Positions 8,183-18,621 of a stretch of DNA of 40,358 bases are shown piece by piece. The notes under the pieces are model-generated. The model had not been told where the DNA came from and ran no database searches. It saw only the letters and a program-made list of their open reading frames with translations. The position numbers and the translations under genes are program-made. The DNA comes from Actinomycetales bacterium (GTDB taxonomy: Bacteria > Actinomycetota > Actinomycetes > Actinomycetales > JAHECE01). The DNA lies in NCBI GenBank assembly GCA_029975645.1, contig JARKOU010000038.1, positions 1-40,358 of the forward strand. The letters are read 5' to 3'. Every line of letters begins with the position of its first letter. The stretch's first letter is position 1.

Positions 8183-9436
8183 CTACTTCAGGAAGTCCGG
8201 GATGTCGAGGTCGTCCTCGATGCGCCGCGGCCGCGGCGGGACGTCGTCGAAGATCCGCGGCACCTGGAGACCGGCCGGCTGCGCCGCCGGGACGGCCTGC
8301 TCGGGGACGTGGTTCACGTAGGCGGGGACCGGCTCGCGGGCCGGCACGGACGGCGCGACCTGCGGTTGCGGCGCCCGCTCACCCCGGTGGCTCCCCGCAG
8401 GCTCGGCCTTCGCGGCTACCGGGGCCGCTGCCGCCGAGCGTGCCGGCGCCACCTGGCCCACCCCACGACCGGCGGGGCGAGAGGCGGCCGGCTGGTTGTC
8501 GAAGCCGGCCGCGATGACCGTGACGCGCACCTCGTCGCCGAGGGCATCGTCGATGACGGCGCCGAAGATGATGTTCGCCTCGGGGTGCGCGGCCTCCTGG
8601 ACCAGTCGGGCCGCCTCGTGGATCTCGAACAGACCCAGGTCGCTACCACCCTGGATGGACAACAGCACGCCGTACGCGCCGTCGATGCTCGCCTCGAGCA
8701 GCGGCGAGGAGATCGCGAGTTCGGCGGCCTGGACGGCGCGGTCCTCGCCCCGGGACGAGCCGATCCCCATGAGGGCGCTTCCCGCGCCCTGCATCACGGA
8801 CTTCACGTCCGCGAAGTCGAGGTTGATCAGGCCCGGCGTCGTGATGAGGTCGGTGATGCCCTGAACACCGGACAGGAGCACCTGGTCGGCCGACCGGAAG
8901 GCGTCGAGCACCGAGACGTTCCGGTCGCTGATCGAGAGCAGACGGTCATTCGGGATGACGATGAGCGTGTCGACCTCGGCGCGCAGGGAGTCGATGCCGC
9001 TGTCCGCCTGGTTCGCCCGACGCCGTCCCTCGAACGTGAACGGACGGGTCACCACGCCGATGGTCAGGGCGCCCATCGACTTGGCGATCCGGGCCACCAC
9101 CGGCGCGCCGCCGGGGCCGGTGCCGCCGCCCTCACCGGCGGTGACGACGTCCATGTCCGCCCCGCGGAGCACCTCTTCGATCTCTTCCGCGTGGTCCTCG
9201 GCTGCCTTGCGCCCCACCTCGGGGTCGGCGCCGGCGCCCAGTCCACGGGTCAGTTCGCGGCCGACGTCCAGCTTGACGTCGGCGTCGCTCATGAGCAGGG
9301 CCTGCGCGTCGGTGTTCACCGCGATGAACTCCACGCCCTTGAGCCCGACCTCGATCATCCGGTTCACGGCGTTGACACCGCCGCCGCCGATGCCGACAAC
9401 CTTGATGACCGCCAGGTAGTTCTGCGGTGCCGCCAC
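8183..9436 (-). CDS. ftsZ: Cell division GTPase FtsZ (with atypical GTP-binding signature)
   Basis: FtsZ polymerises into the Z ring. The 417-aa protein shows the N-terminal loop [14 protein letters not shown], the [12 protein letters not shown] loop, the T7 catalytic loop region [11 protein letters not shown] and a variable C-terminal linker (about 315-405) ending in a conserved tail, [26 protein letters not shown] in part, which binds SepF and other partners. The tubulin-type signature reads GGGTGPG (103-109): proline 108 replaces the normal threonine/serine. In the preceding strand, residue 96 is aspartate where VFV-type hydrophobics are usual (DMDVVTAG). The GTG at 9436 is preceded by GAGAGGG. 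A 31-bp inverted repeat lies 25 bases upstream of the start. Confidence 0.96.
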   Translation of the reverse strand: MAAPQNYLAVIKVVGIGGGGVNAVNRMIEVGLKGVEFIAVNTDAQALLMSDADVKLDVGRELTRGLGAGADPEVGRKAAEDHAEEIEEVLRGADMDVVTAGEGGGTGPGGAPVVARIAKSMGALTIGVVTRPFTFEGRRRANQADSGIDSLRAEVDTLIVIPNDRLLSISDRNVSVLDAFRSADQVLLSGVQGITDLITTPGLINLDFADVKSVMQGAGSALMGIGSSRGEDRAVQAAELAISSPLLEASIDGAYGVLLSIQGGSDLGLFEIHEAARLVQEAAHPEANIIFGAVIDDALGDEVRVTVIAAGFDNQPAASRPAGRGVGQVAPARSAAAAPVAAKAEPAGSHRGERAPQPQVAPSVPAREPVPAYVNHVPEQAVPAAQPAGLQVPRIFDDVPPRPRRIEDDLDIPDFLK

Positions 9437-9460
9437 GTCGGTCCCTCTCGTCCGGTGGTC

Positions 9461-9491
9461 AACTCTCAACCTCTACCTGAGGGTGAGACTT
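9461..9491 (-). promoter_or_regulatory. 31-bp inverted repeat in the ftsZ leader
   Basis: Two 13-base arms (9461-9473 and 9479-9491) match at 11 of 13 positions around the centre TACCT. In ftsZ-sense RNA the arms would form a hairpin that ends 25 bases before the GTG start and close to the ribosome site. It could be a protein-binding operator or an RNA structure that sets ftsZ expression. No -35/-10 pair could be assigned with confidence in the 282-base gap between ftsQ and ftsZ. Confidence 0.6.
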
Positions 9492-9676
9492 ATGTCATCT
9501 TCTTGCGGGGAGGACCGTAAATGGGCGCACCGGTGAGGGCAACGACATCCGGGGCGTGTCGGCGAAGTCGTGTCCCGTCGCGTCTCGCACCGCACCTGGC
9601 CTGCGACGTCACACGGCGACGGCGCCACGGGCGCGCCGCACCGGCGTGTCGCGGTGCAGGCCGGCGGTTAGGGACC

Positions 9677-9726
9677 TCAGCGCGGTGCGGGCGTCAGCGC
9701 GGTGCGGGTCTGCTGGCGTCAGCGCG
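9677..9726. repeat. Short direct repeats at the ftsQ 3' end
   Basis: The 15-base string TCAGCGCGGTGCGGG occurs exactly at 9677-9691 and 9694-9708. An eight-base partial copy at 9719-9726 covers the ftsQ stop codon. It looks like local duplication of the ftsQ end. No function is evident. Confidence 0.6.
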
Positions 9727-10606
9727 TAACCGGCATGGTCGGCGCCGACACGTCGTAGACCGACGCCGGGCGCTGACGCAGCACCTCGAGCACGCGCAAC
9801 TTCAGCGCCGTCGAGTCGGCGCTCCCCCACTGCACCCGGGCGCCGTCGGACAGCGCGAAGCGCACCGTGTCCGCCGAGGTCGCCCCGGCGTCGGAGACCT
9901 GCGCCAGCAGCTCCGGCGGCAGCGACCCGAGGACGGAGAGCACCGCGGTGAGCGCCGCCGCACCCGGCTCCCCGACCGGGACGTCCACCACGGGCAGCCC
10001 GTCGGGCGCACGGTCCGCGACGCCCACCTGGACGCCCTCCGGATCGAGCAGCGCGAAGCCGCCCTCATCCCGCGGCACGACGGCCACGGGCTCGCGCGAT
10101 GTGATCGCGACGTCGAGACCGTGCGGCCAGGACCGGCTCACCGCCACGGCCTTGACGCCGTTGAGCGCGCCGATCCGGTCCTCGAGCACCGAGACGTCCA
10201 CCCGCGCGAGCGGCGTCCCCTCGCGCGCCGCCACCAGCGCCGCGACCGCTTCCGGGTCCACCACGGTGCCGGTCCCCTCGATCCGCGAGGCGCCCGGCTC
10301 CAGCGCGAGGACCGGCGAGAAGAGCACGAGGTAGGCCAGGACCCCGACCACCGCGACGACCGCCGCCAGCGCCGCGAGCCGCATCCGGGTCAGGTGCCGA
10401 CGTGCGGCGGTCCGCTCCGCCAGGCGCGCGGAGAACGCGGTGCTCACCGAGCCGTCCGGCCTCACCGGCCCGAGGGCCCCTGCCTCACGCGGACCGGGAG
10501 GTTCGGCGACGGCGACGGCGCCCGGCTGCACGACGGCGCCGTCCGGTGCGGGCCGCGCCCCCTCCGACTCGGATGGGATCAGGCGCGGCGGGAGCGGTGG
10601 CCTCAT
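9719..10606 (-). CDS. ftsQ: Cell division protein FtsQ/DivIB
   Basis: This bitopic divisome protein links FtsB/FtsL to the septal wall synthase. The 295-aa protein has a long Pro/Ala-rich cytoplasmic region (1-75), one membrane segment (about 76-98, LAALAAVVAVVGVLAYLVLF), a POTRA domain (about 100-170, with GTPLARVDVSVLEDRIGALNGV) and an FtsQ beta domain with VSRSWPHGLDVAITSREPVAVV. Its ATG overlaps the murC stop in an ATGA junction, which fixes the start. Confidence 0.95.
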   Translation of the reverse strand: MRPPLPPRLIPSESEGARPAPDGAVVQPGAVAVAEPPGPREAGALGPVRPDGSVSTAFSARLAERTAARRHLTRMRLAALAAVVAVVGVLAYLVLFSPVLALEPGASRIEGTGTVVDPEAVAALVAAREGTPLARVDVSVLEDRIGALNGVKAVAVSRSWPHGLDVAITSREPVAVVPRDEGGFALLDPEGVQVGVADRAPDGLPVVDVPVGEPGAAALTAVLSVLGSLPPELLAQVSDAGATSADTVRFALSDGARVQWGSADSTALKLRVLEVLRQRPASVYDVSAPTMPVTR

Positions 10607-12075
10607 GCGCGCGCCCGCAACGCCTCGAGGATGGGGTCCGCGAGTTCCGTGACGTCGCCGGCTCCCACGGTCAGGAGCAGGTCTCCGGGGCGCGCGAGGT
10701 CGGCGATCGCCGCCGCGGCCGCCAACCGGTCCGGCACGTAGCGGGCCCGCGAGCCGGCGCCGAGATCGGCCATCGCGTCCGTGATGAGCGCGCTCGTGAC
10801 GCCCGGTCGCGGGTCCTCCCGCGCGCCGTAGATCCCCGTCACCACCACCTGGTCAGCGGAGGTCAGCGCCTGCGCGAACTCCCGCGCGAAGGACAGCGTG
10901 CGCGAGTACAGGTGCGGCTGGAAGAGCGCGAGCACGCGCCCCTCTCCGGCGGCCAGCCGGGCGGCGGCCAGCAGGGCGGCGACCTCGGTGGGATGGTGGG
11001 CGTAGTCGTCCACCACCCGGATGCCTGCGGCGACCCCCCGCTCCTCGAAGCGGCGTCGGGTGCCGGTGAACCGGCCGAGGGCCTCGGCGAGAGCCTCCGG
11101 CGGTGCGCCGAGGTCCACGCCAGCCGCCCAGGCCGCTGCGGCGTTGAGCACGTTGTGCGCGCCCGGGACGGCCAGGTCGAGCGAGACCCGCACCGGTCCG
11201 ACGTCGCGGCGGTGCCAGGTCAGGTGGGCTTCGGATCCCGAGGCGTGCAAGCGGTCGAGCACCACCTCGACGTGGTCGTCGCCCAGCGTGCCGACCGGAG
11301 CGCCGTCCGCCGGCGTGCCGCCGGCGACATCCGACGGCGCGCCGCGGCCATACGTGCGGACCCTCGTCCCGTTCCCGGCGGCCAGGCGCGCGAGGCGCTC
11401 CGCGCCCGGGTCGTCGACGCAGGCGACGAGCAGTCCGCCCGGCACGATGCGCGCGACGAACTCCTCGAAGGCCTCCTCCACGTCCGACGCCGAGGCGTAC
11501 TGGTCCAGGTGGTCGGCCTCGACGTTCGTCACGATCGCCACCCGGGGCCGGTAGGCCAGGAAGGAGCGGTCGGACTCGTCCGCCTCGGCCACGAACGCCG
11601 TGCCGGCCCCGGCATGCGCTCCCGTCCCGAGCGCCACGACCTCGCCCCCGATGGCGTACGACGGGTCGGCGCCCACCTCCACCAGCGCCAGGGCCAGCAT
11701 GGAACTCGTGGTGGTCTTCCCGTGCGCACCGGCGACGGCGACGAAGGCCTTGCCCTCCGCGACGAGGGCCAGCGCTTCCGAGCGGTGGATCACCGGGATG
11801 CCGGCCGAGCGGGCGGCCACGAGTTCGACGTTGTCCGGGCGCACCGCTGTCGAGATCACGACCGTCTGGGCCCCGGCCACGCGCTCCGCCGCGTGGCCCA
11901 CGTGCACGTCGGCGCCGAGCGCCGCGAGCCGGTCGAGGGTGGCGCTCCCCCGCGCGTCCGATCCGCTCACGGCGCGGCCGTGGGCCAGGAACAGCTCGGC
12001 GATCACGGACATGCCGGCGCCGCCGATACCGATGAAGTGCAGCCGCCCCGCGGCCACCGCGTCGCTCGGGGTCAT
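10603..12075 (-). CDS. murC: UDP-N-acetylmuramate--L-alanine ligase
   Basis: MurC adds L-alanine to UDP-MurNAc, the first step of stem peptide synthesis. The 490-aa protein starts with the nucleotide-sugar fold FIGIGGAGMSVIAELF, has the ATP-binding loop GAHGKTTTSSM in the central Mur ligase domain and the C-terminal motif DDYAHHPTEV. The ATG at 12075 shares one base with the murG stop (TGATG). An upstream in-frame extension through murG is not family-like. It is followed directly by ftsQ. Confidence 0.97.
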   Translation of the reverse strand: MTPSDAVAAGRLHFIGIGGAGMSVIAELFLAHGRAVSGSDARGSATLDRLAALGADVHVGHAAERVAGAQTVVISTAVRPDNVELVAARSAGIPVIHRSEALALVAEGKAFVAVAGAHGKTTTSSMLALALVEVGADPSYAIGGEVVALGTGAHAGAGTAFVAEADESDRSFLAYRPRVAIVTNVEADHLDQYASASDVEEAFEEFVARIVPGGLLVACVDDPGAERLARLAAGNGTRVRTYGRGAPSDVAGGTPADGAPVGTLGDDHVEVVLDRLHASGSEAHLTWHRRDVGPVRVSLDLAVPGAHNVLNAAAAWAAGVDLGAPPEALAEALGRFTGTRRRFEERGVAAGIRVVDDYAHHPTEVAALLAAARLAAGEGRVLALFQPHLYSRTLSFAREFAQALTSADQVVVTGIYGAREDPRPGVTSALITDAMADLGAGSRARYVPDRLAAAAAIADLARPGDLLLTVGAGDVTELADPILEALRARA

Positions 12076-13259
12076 CACCGCTCCCCCGATCCGCCCGGCT
12101 CGCGACCCGCGGCCCGCAGCACCAGGTCGGCGAGGCGCGCGGCGCCGTCGCGCACCCCGTGCTCGGCGGCGGCGCGACCCATCGCGGCGAGGCGCGTCGG
12201 GTCCCCGACCAGGGGGACGAGGTGGGTGCGCACCCAGTCGGGCGTGAAGTCGTCGTCGGCCACGAGGACGCCGCCGCCACCCTCGACCACGTCCGCCGCG
12301 TTGAGGCGCTGCTCGCCGTTGCCGATGGGCAGCGGGACGTAGACGGCGGGGATGCCGAGGGCGGCCAGTTCGCTCACGGTGCCGGCGCCCGACCGGGCGA
12401 CCACGAGGTCGCACGCGGCGTAGGCCCGGTCGATCCGGTCGAGATACTCGACCACGCGGTAGCGCTCCGCCACCTCCGCCGGCGCCCCGGCCAGGGACTC
12501 GCGCACGGCGTCGGCCTTCCCGGTGCCGGTGAGGTGGAGCACCTGCGCGCCGGCGCCCACCAACTCGGCCGCGCACCGGGACATGGTCGTGTTCAGCCGC
12601 AACGCTCCGAGCGAACCGCCCGTGACGAGGACGGTCGGACGATCGGGGTCCAGGCCCAGCTCCTGGGCCCCACGGCGCCGCGCGCCGTCGCGATCCTCGG
12701 CGCGCGCGCGCACCAGGTCGGCGATGGGGGGGCGCAACGGCAGGCCGGTGACCGAGGTGCCCCCGGGGCCGCGCAGGCGCGTCCCCGGGAACGTGACCGC
12801 GACCGCCGCGGCGCGCCGGGCCCCTACCCTGTTCGCCAGTCCTGGCCGGGCGTTCTGCTCGTGCACCACGGTCGGGACGTCGTGCCGCCGCGCCGCCAGG
12901 TAGGCGGGCGTCGAGACGTACCCCCCGAAGCCGACGACGACGTCCGCCCGGGACTCCTCGATCGCCCGTTCCGCCGCGTGCACCGCCTCGACGAGCTTGC
13001 CCGGCAGCCGGAGGGCCTCGGGCGTCGGCTTACGCGGAAGCGGCACGCGCGGGACGACGGCCAGGGGGTACCCGGCCTCGGGCACGAGGCGCGCCTCCAG
13101 CCCCGACTCGGTGCCCAGGACCGTGATCTCGGTGGCCGGGTCGCGCCGGCGCAGTTCCGCCGCCAGCGCGAGCAAGGGGTTCACGTGGCCGGCGGTGCCG
13201 CCTCCGGCCAGGAGCACGCGCAGGGGCTCCTGTGCGCCGTCGGACAGGTTCTCAGGCAT
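12075..13259 (-). CDS. murG: UDP-GlcNAc:lipid I N-acetylglucosaminyltransferase
   Basis: MurG adds GlcNAc to lipid I on the inner membrane face to make lipid II. The 394-aa protein has the first glycine loop GGGTAGHVNP near residue 24, GFGGYVSTPAYLAA and HEQNARPGLANR in the acceptor domain, and VTGGSLGALRLN plus RSGAGTVSELAALGIPAVYVP in the UDP-GlcNAc-binding domain (GT28 family). The ATG at 13259 has a GGAGAGGA site upstream and overlaps the ftsW stop by eight bases. Confidence 0.97.
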   Translation of the reverse strand: MPENLSDGAQEPLRVLLAGGGTAGHVNPLLALAAELRRRDPATEITVLGTESGLEARLVPEAGYPLAVVPRVPLPRKPTPEALRLPGKLVEAVHAAERAIEESRADVVVGFGGYVSTPAYLAARRHDVPTVVHEQNARPGLANRVGARRAAAVAVTFPGTRLRGPGGTSVTGLPLRPPIADLVRARAEDRDGARRRGAQELGLDPDRPTVLVTGGSLGALRLNTTMSRCAAELVGAGAQVLHLTGTGKADAVRESLAGAPAEVAERYRVVEYLDRIDRAYAACDLVVARSGAGTVSELAALGIPAVYVPLPIGNGEQRLNAADVVEGGGGVLVADDDFTPDWVRTHLVPLVGDPTRLAAMGRAAAEHGVRDGAARLADLVLRAAGREPGGSGER

Positions 13260-14595
13260 GACGTCCTCTCCGGGCGACGACGGCGAGCGATCGGCGCAGG
13301 GCACGACGCCGGGCCAGGAGCGCCTCGGGTGCACCGGGCTCGCTCCTGGCGAACGCGAGGATCATCCCGAGCGCTACGAGCGTGGTGATGAGCGCGGAAC
13401 CGCCCGCCGAGAGGAGCGGCAAGGGCAAGCCGATCACCGGCAGCAGTCCGATCACGACGCCGATGTTGACGATGGCCTGCGTGAGGATCCAGGCGGCGAC
13501 CGCGCCGGTGGCGATGCCCACGAACGGGTCGGGGTGGCGCCGCGCGATCCTCATGAGGCCCACGGCGAGCGCACCGAACAGCGCAAGCACCAGCACGGTG
13601 CCGAGCAGCCCGAGTTCCTCGCCGATGATCGCGAAGATGAAGTCGTTGTGGGCCTCGGGCAGGTACAGCCACTTCTCCCGGGACGCCCCGATCCCGACGC
13701 CGCTGAGGCCTCCGGTGCCCAGTCCCCAGAGACCGTGCTTGGTCTGGAACCCGAGGCCCTGAGGGTCCACGGCACCCAGACCGAGGAAGGCCGCCACCCG
13801 GTCACGCCGGTTCTGGCTGCTCAGCGTCAGAAGCGCGACGGCGCCGACCGCCGCGATCCCGGCCACGCTGAACATCCGCAGGGGCACGCCCGCGGCGAAG
13901 AGAGCGCCTGCGACGAGCGCGAAGAGCACGAGCGCGGTGCCGAGGTCGTGCCCCTTGAGCACCAGCGCGATCGACACCGCCGCCACGAGCACGCCCGGCA
14001 CGAGCACGTGGCGGACCTCGCCCAGCAGCGAGCGCTTGGCCGCAAGGACGGCGGCCAACCACACCGCGAGCGCGAACTTCACGAACTCCGAGGGCTGGAG
14101 CGCCTGGTTGATGCCGGGGATGAGGATCCAGTTCGTGTTGCCACCCTCGGACAGCGCGAGCGGCGTGAAGATCATCAGCTGGAGGCCCAGGGCCCCGACG
14201 AGGAGCGGCCAGGCGAGCCGCTTGTACAGGGCCACCGGGAGTCGTGACGCCGCGAACATGAGCGGCAGCCCGATCAGGGCGAACTTGGCCTGGTCGAGGA
14301 ACACGGCGTACGGGGTGCCGTGCACGCGGATCGAGGAGATGGTCGACGACGAGAGCACCATCACCAGGCCGAGCAGCAGGAGCAGGAGCGTGACGCCCCC
14401 CACGAGGTAGTAGCTCGTGACCGGGGACTCCCACGTGGCCGTCCGTCCCGCGAGGGCCGCGCCGCTCGCTCGCGCCGGTCGCCGGAAGGCGCGGGCCCGC
14501 TCCCGGGGCGCGCGCGTCCCCGCACCCTGCCCTCGCGCCGTCGGCCCCTCCGGTGCGCCGACGCCTCGGCTCGGTGGGGCCTGGGTGGTCGCCAC
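13252..14595 (-). CDS. ftsW: Septal peptidoglycan glycosyltransferase FtsW (SEDS family)
   Basis: FtsW polymerises lipid II at the septum together with its partner FtsI. The 447-aa protein has a roughly 60-residue basic, Ala-rich N-terminal tail and then about ten membrane segments. SEDS hallmarks are present: the EAHNDFIFAIIGEELG loop and the C-terminal GLPLPLLSAGGSALI motif. It starts at GTG 14595, two bases after the murD stop. Placement between murD and murG is the canonical order and separates it from RodA. Confidence 0.96.
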   Translation of the reverse strand: MATTQAPPSRGVGAPEGPTARGQGAGTRAPRERARAFRRPARASGAALAGRTATWESPVTSYYLVGGVTLLLLLLGLVMVLSSSTISSIRVHGTPYAVFLDQAKFALIGLPLMFAASRLPVALYKRLAWPLLVGALGLQLMIFTPLALSEGGNTNWILIPGINQALQPSEFVKFALAVWLAAVLAAKRSLLGEVRHVLVPGVLVAAVSIALVLKGHDLGTALVLFALVAGALFAAGVPLRMFSVAGIAAVGAVALLTLSSQNRRDRVAAFLGLGAVDPQGLGFQTKHGLWGLGTGGLSGVGIGASREKWLYLPEAHNDFIFAIIGEELGLLGTVLVLALFGALAVGLMRIARRHPDPFVGIATGAVAAWILTQAIVNIGVVIGLLPVIGLPLPLLSAGGSALITTLVALGMILAFARSEPGAPEALLARRRALRRSLAVVARRGRHA

Positions 14596-14597
14596 GC

Positions 14598-16070
14598 CTA
14601 CTCCTCCAGGGCCCGCGCGGCCCGGGCGAAGGCGGCGCCCCGCTCGGCGTACGAGCGGAACTGGTCCATCGAGGCGCAGGCAGGGGCCAGCAGGACGGTG
14701 TCCCCGGGCTGGGCGAGGCGCGCGGCAGCGCGAACGGCGCTCGTCATCACGTCCTCAGTCTCGCCAGGAGCGACCTCGACCACCGGGACGTGGGCCGCGT
14801 GTCGTGCGAGCGCCTCGCGGAGCGGCGCGCGGTCCACCCCGATGAGGACGACGGCGCGGAGCCGGTCCGCGCGCGAACGCACGAGGTCCTCGAACCGTGC
14901 CCCCTTCGCGAGGCCGCCCGCGATCCAGACGGCGCGACCCTCGGGGACCGCGGCCAGCGAGGCCGCCGCGGCGTGGGCGTTGGTGGCCTTGGAGTCGTTG
15001 ACGTAGGCGACGCCCTCGTGCCGGGTGACGAGCTGGATGCGGTGCGCACCGGCCTCGTAGGCCCGCAGACCTGCCGCGACGGCGGCCGGTTCGACGCCGT
15101 GCGCGCGCGCCAGGGCGGCCGCTGCCAGGGCGTCGGCCACCACGTGGCCCGGCAGGTCGGCGACTTCGCCCGAGCCGGTGAGGTGCACCAGGTCGCCCAG
15201 GGTGGCGAGCGGGACCGCGTGCGTCTGCCGCTGCGCCAGGAACGCCCGGTCCACCAGGACGTCCTCCACGACGCCGAGTTCGGCCACGCCGGGCGACCCG
15301 AGCGAGTAGCCGATGGCGCGTGCACCCTCGTGGACGTCCGCCTGCTCCACCATCTCCCGCGTGGCCGGATCGGCCACCGAGTAGACGCACGCCCGCTCGG
15401 TCCGGTCGAAGACCTTGGCCTTGGCCGCCCAGTACGCCTCGTACGACCCGTGCCAGTCGATGTGGTCCGGGGCGATGTTGAGGCAGGCGCTGGCGCGTGG
15501 GGCCACCGTGTGCGTGAGGTGGAGCTGGAAGCTCGAGAGCTCCACGGCCAGCACGTCGGCCGCTCCCTCGAGCGCGATCGTGCTGATCGCGGTGCCCACG
15601 TTCCCGACCGCCGGAGCTCGCAGCCCCGCGGCGGTGAGGATCGAGGCGAGCATGCCCACCGTGGTGGTCTTGCCGTTGGTACCGGTCAGGGTGAGCCACG
15701 GCAGGCGCGAGGGCGGAAGGCACTGCACCCGCCACGCGAGTTCCACCTCGCTCCAGCAGGGGATCCCGGCCTGCTGGGCGCGGAGCAGGAGCGGGAGATC
15801 GGGGCGCAGGCCCGGCGAGGCGACCACGATGTCCGGGCGACCGATCGGGCCTTCGAGCGCGGCGACGGCGAATGCCTCGCCGTCGGGCTCGGCGCGGCGC
15901 TGGACACCCGCCGGCAGGTCAGCGGCGTCGACGACGGCGGGATCGGCGTCGACCGCGAGCACCTGGGCTCCCACGGCGTGAAGCACGCGGGCGGCGGCGA
16001 TGCCGGATGTGCCGAGGCCGGCCACCACCACGCGGGCGCCCTCGAGCGCCTCACGCTCCCGGGCGCTCAT
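14598..16070 (-). CDS. murD: UDP-MurNAc-L-alanine--D-glutamate ligase
   Basis: MurD adds D-glutamate to UDP-MurNAc-L-Ala. The 490-aa protein begins with a Rossmann-like segment ([17 protein letters not shown]), carries the ATP loop [13 protein letters not shown] and the central motif [13 protein letters not shown], and ends with the ligase C-terminal domain ([13 protein letters not shown]). The ATG at 16070 overlaps the mraY stop (ATGA). It is slightly longer than many MurD proteins because of small loop insertions. Confidence 0.97.
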   Translation of the reverse strand: MSAREREALEGARVVVAGLGTSGIAAARVLHAVGAQVLAVDADPAVVDAADLPAGVQRRAEPDGEAFAVAALEGPIGRPDIVVASPGLRPDLPLLLRAQQAGIPCWSEVELAWRVQCLPPSRLPWLTLTGTNGKTTTVGMLASILTAAGLRAPAVGNVGTAISTIALEGAADVLAVELSSFQLHLTHTVAPRASACLNIAPDHIDWHGSYEAYWAAKAKVFDRTERACVYSVADPATREMVEQADVHEGARAIGYSLGSPGVAELGVVEDVLVDRAFLAQRQTHAVPLATLGDLVHLTGSGEVADLPGHVVADALAAAALARAHGVEPAAVAAGLRAYEAGAHRIQLVTRHEGVAYVNDSKATNAHAAAASLAAVPEGRAVWIAGGLAKGARFEDLVRSRADRLRAVVLIGVDRAPLREALARHAAHVPVVEVAPGETEDVMTSAVRAAARLAQPGDTVLLAPACASMDQFRSYAERGAAFARAARALEE

Positions 16071-17149
16071 CCGACGACCCACTCGGCGTAGAAGACCCCG
16101 AGCCCGAGCGCGGCGCACAGGCCGGCGATGATCCAGAACCGGATCACGATGGTCACCTCTCCCCAGCCCATGAGCTCGAAGTGGTGGTGCAGGGGCGCCA
16201 TCTTGAACACGCGCTTGCCGGTCATCTTGAAGTAGCCGATCTGGATCACGTCGGAGATCACGATGATCACGAAGAGCCCGCCGATGAGGACCGCGAGGAT
16301 CTCGGTGCGGGTGAGGATCGACATCCCGGCCAGCGCGCCACCGAGGGCCAGAGCGCCGGTGTCACCCATGAAGATCTTGGCCGGAGAGGCGTTCCACCAG
16401 AGGAAGCCGAACGCGGCGCCGGCGATGGCGGCCGTCACGATGGCCAGGTCGCGCGGGTCCCGTACCTCGTAGCAGGACGGCCCCGCCGTCACGAGGTTCT
16501 GGCAGTTCTGATTGGACTGCCAGATCGCGACGAGCACGTAGGCACCGAAGACCGCGGTGCTCGCGCCGGTCGCCAGGCCGTCGAGGCCGTCGGTGAGGTT
16601 CACGGCGTTGGACCACGCCGTGATGAGGAAGTTCGCCCAGATGACGAAGAGGAACAGGCCGATCGTGGTTCCGGCGAAGGCGAGGTCGATGCCCGTGTCC
16701 CGGATCACCGAGATCTGGGTGGAGGCCGGGGTGCGCAGCTGTTCGTTGGGGAACTGCAGCACGAGCACGGAGAAGACGATGCCGACCACACCCTGGCCGA
16801 CGATCTTCCAGCGCGCACTCAGCCCCAGGGAGCGCTGCTTGCTGATCTTGGTGAAGTCGTCGAGGAAACCGACCAGGCCCAGGCCGACCATGAGGAAGAG
16901 CAGCAAGAGGCCCGACGCGCGGGGCGGGCGGCCCGCCACGATCGTGGCGGCGGCGTAGCCCGCAAGCGTGGCGCCGATGATCACCACACCACCCATGGTG
17001 GGCGTGCCGCGCTTGGTGAAGTGCGCCGTCGGCCCGTCCTGGCGGATGAACTGCCCGTACTGGCGGCGGATCAGGAAGCGGATGAACAGCGGGGTGCCGA
17101 GGAGCGAGACCAGCATCGCGACCGACGCGGCGACGACCACCGCGGTCAT
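16067..17149 (-). CDS. mraY: Phospho-MurNAc-pentapeptide transferase (MraY)
   Basis: MraY moves phospho-MurNAc-pentapeptide onto undecaprenyl phosphate to give lipid I. The 360-aa protein has about ten membrane segments. It shows PTMGGVVII, the magnesium-binding aspartates D97 and D98 ([10 protein letters not shown]), [13 protein letters not shown], and the C-terminal [11 protein letters not shown] motif. ATGA overlaps connect it with murF upstream and murD downstream. Confidence 0.98.
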   Translation of the reverse strand: MTAVVVAASVAMLVSLLGTPLFIRFLIRRQYGQFIRQDGPTAHFTKRGTPTMGGVVIIGATLAGYAAATIVAGRPPRASGLLLLFLMVGLGLVGFLDDFTKISKQRSLGLSARWKIVGQGVVGIVFSVLVLQFPNEQLRTPASTQISVIRDTGIDLAFAGTTIGLFLFVIWANFLITAWSNAVNLTDGLDGLATGASTAVFGAYVLVAIWQSNQNCQNLVTAGPSCYEVRDPRDLAIVTAAIAGAAFGFLWWNASPAKIFMGDTGALALGGALAGMSILTRTEILAVLIGGLFVIIVISDVIQIGYFKMTGKRVFKMAPLHHHFELMGWGEVTIVIRFWIIAGLCAALGLGVFYAEWVVG

Positions 17150-18621
17150 GCGGTCGCCTCCTGCCCGGCGCCCGGCGCCCGGTCCGCCCCCGGGGCGGCC
17201 GGCGGCGATCCGTCCGCCGTGGCTGCCGCGCGCTCGCCCGTCAGCACATCACCGAGTCGCCACAGGCCCGACCCGTGCGAGGACTTGACCAGAACCACGT
17301 CCCCCGGCCTCAGATCCGACTCGAGCGCCTCCGCGGCGCGCTCGACCGTGTCCACCTGGAGCACGTCACCCTCGCGCAGGCCCTCGTCATGGGCGCCGTG
17401 GCGGATGGGGCTCGCCCCCTCGCCCACCACCACCAGCCGTTCGATGTCGAGGTGGACCGCGAGCCGGCCGATCGACTCGTGGGCCGCGGGGCTGTCCTCG
17501 CCGAGTTCGAGCATCTCGCCCAGCACCGCGATGCTCCGACGGTCTGCGCCGGCCATCGCGGCGAGCGCCTTGAGGGCCGCCCGGGTGGAATCCGGGTTGG
17601 CGTTGTACGCGTCGTCGATGATCGTGACGCCGTCTGCCCGTTCCACCACCTGCATCCGGTGCGGGCTGATCGCCCGTGCCGACCCCAGGGCGCGCGAGAC
17701 CTCGGCGGCGGGGATCCCGAGCGCGATCGCGGCCGCGGCGACCGCCAGGGCGTTCGAGACGTGGTGCTCGCCCACCACGAGGAGGGCGACGGGGTGCCTC
17801 TCCCCCTCGTGGTGCAGTTCGAACCGGGCCCGGCCGCCGGGGTCGAGCGCGACGTCGACGGCGCGCACGTGGGCGCCGTCACCGGCGCCGAAGAAGACGA
17901 CCTCCGCGGGTGCGACCTGGGCCATGGCGGCCACGCGGGCGTCGTCGACGTTGAGCACGGCCGTGCCGCTGGGCACGAGACCCGCGACGATCTCGGCCTT
18001 GGCCTGCGCCACCGCCTCGATGCCGCCGAACTCACCGAGGTGGGCGTGGCCGACCATGAGGACCACCGCGACGTCCAGCGGCGCGATCCTCGTGAGGTAG
18101 TCGATGTGGCCGATCCCGCTGGCGCCCATCTCGAGGACCAGGTACCGGGTGCGCTCGTCCGCCCGCAGCACCGTCAGCGGCAGACCGATCTCGTTGTTGA
18201 ACGACTCCACCGGGAACACCGTGGGTGCATGCGCGGACAGCACCTGGCCCAGCAGGTCCTTGGTGGAGGTCTTGCCCACGGACCCGGTGATGCCGATCAC
18301 CTGGACCTCGCCCTGCTCCCGCAGCCGCGCCAGCAGGGCGCGGGCGAGTTCGCCCAGTGCGACCACCGTGTCCTCGACGAGCACGTGCGGACCCTCGACC
18401 GGGCGCGAGGCGAGCGCCAGGGACGCACCGGCTCCGAACGCCGCGCCGGCGTAGTCGTGCCCGTCGGAGTTCTCGCCCGCCACGGCCACGAAGAGCGAAC
18501 CCGGCCGGGCGAGCCGGGAGTCCACGACGGCGTCCGCCGTCACGAGGGCGTCCGCCGGGGTCCCGGCGCCCAACGTGCCACCGGCCCACGCGGCGACGTC
18601 CGCCGCGGTCAGCGGGATCAC
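17146..18621 (-). CDS. murF: UDP-MurNAc-tripeptide--D-alanyl-D-alanine ligase
   Basis: MurF adds D-Ala-D-Ala to finish the UDP-MurNAc pentapeptide. The 491-aa protein carries the N-terminal MurE/MurF substrate domain ([24 protein letters not shown]), the ATP loop [15 protein letters not shown] and the C-terminal [15 protein letters not shown] motif. The GTG at 18621 overlaps the murE stop (GTGA). The last 30 residues are Ala/Pro/Gly-rich and probably disordered. Confidence 0.97.
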   Translation of the reverse strand: MIPLTAADVAAWAGGTLGAGTPADALVTADAVVDSRLARPGSLFVAVAGENSDGHDYAGAAFGAGASLALASRPVEGPHVLVEDTVVALGELARALLARLREQGEVQVIGITGSVGKTSTKDLLGQVLSAHAPTVFPVESFNNEIGLPLTVLRADERTRYLVLEMGASGIGHIDYLTRIAPLDVAVVLMVGHAHLGEFGGIEAVAQAKAEIVAGLVPSGTAVLNVDDARVAAMAQVAPAEVVFFGAGDGAHVRAVDVALDPGGRARFELHHEGERHPVALLVVGEHHVSNALAVAAAAIALGIPAAEVSRALGSARAISPHRMQVVERADGVTIIDDAYNANPDSTRAALKALAAMAGADRRSIAVLGEMLELGEDSPAAHESIGRLAVHLDIERLVVVGEGASPIRHGAHDEGLREGDVLQVDTVERAAEALESDLRPGDVVLVKSSHGSGLWRLGDVLTGERAAATADGSPPAAPGADRAPGAGQEATA

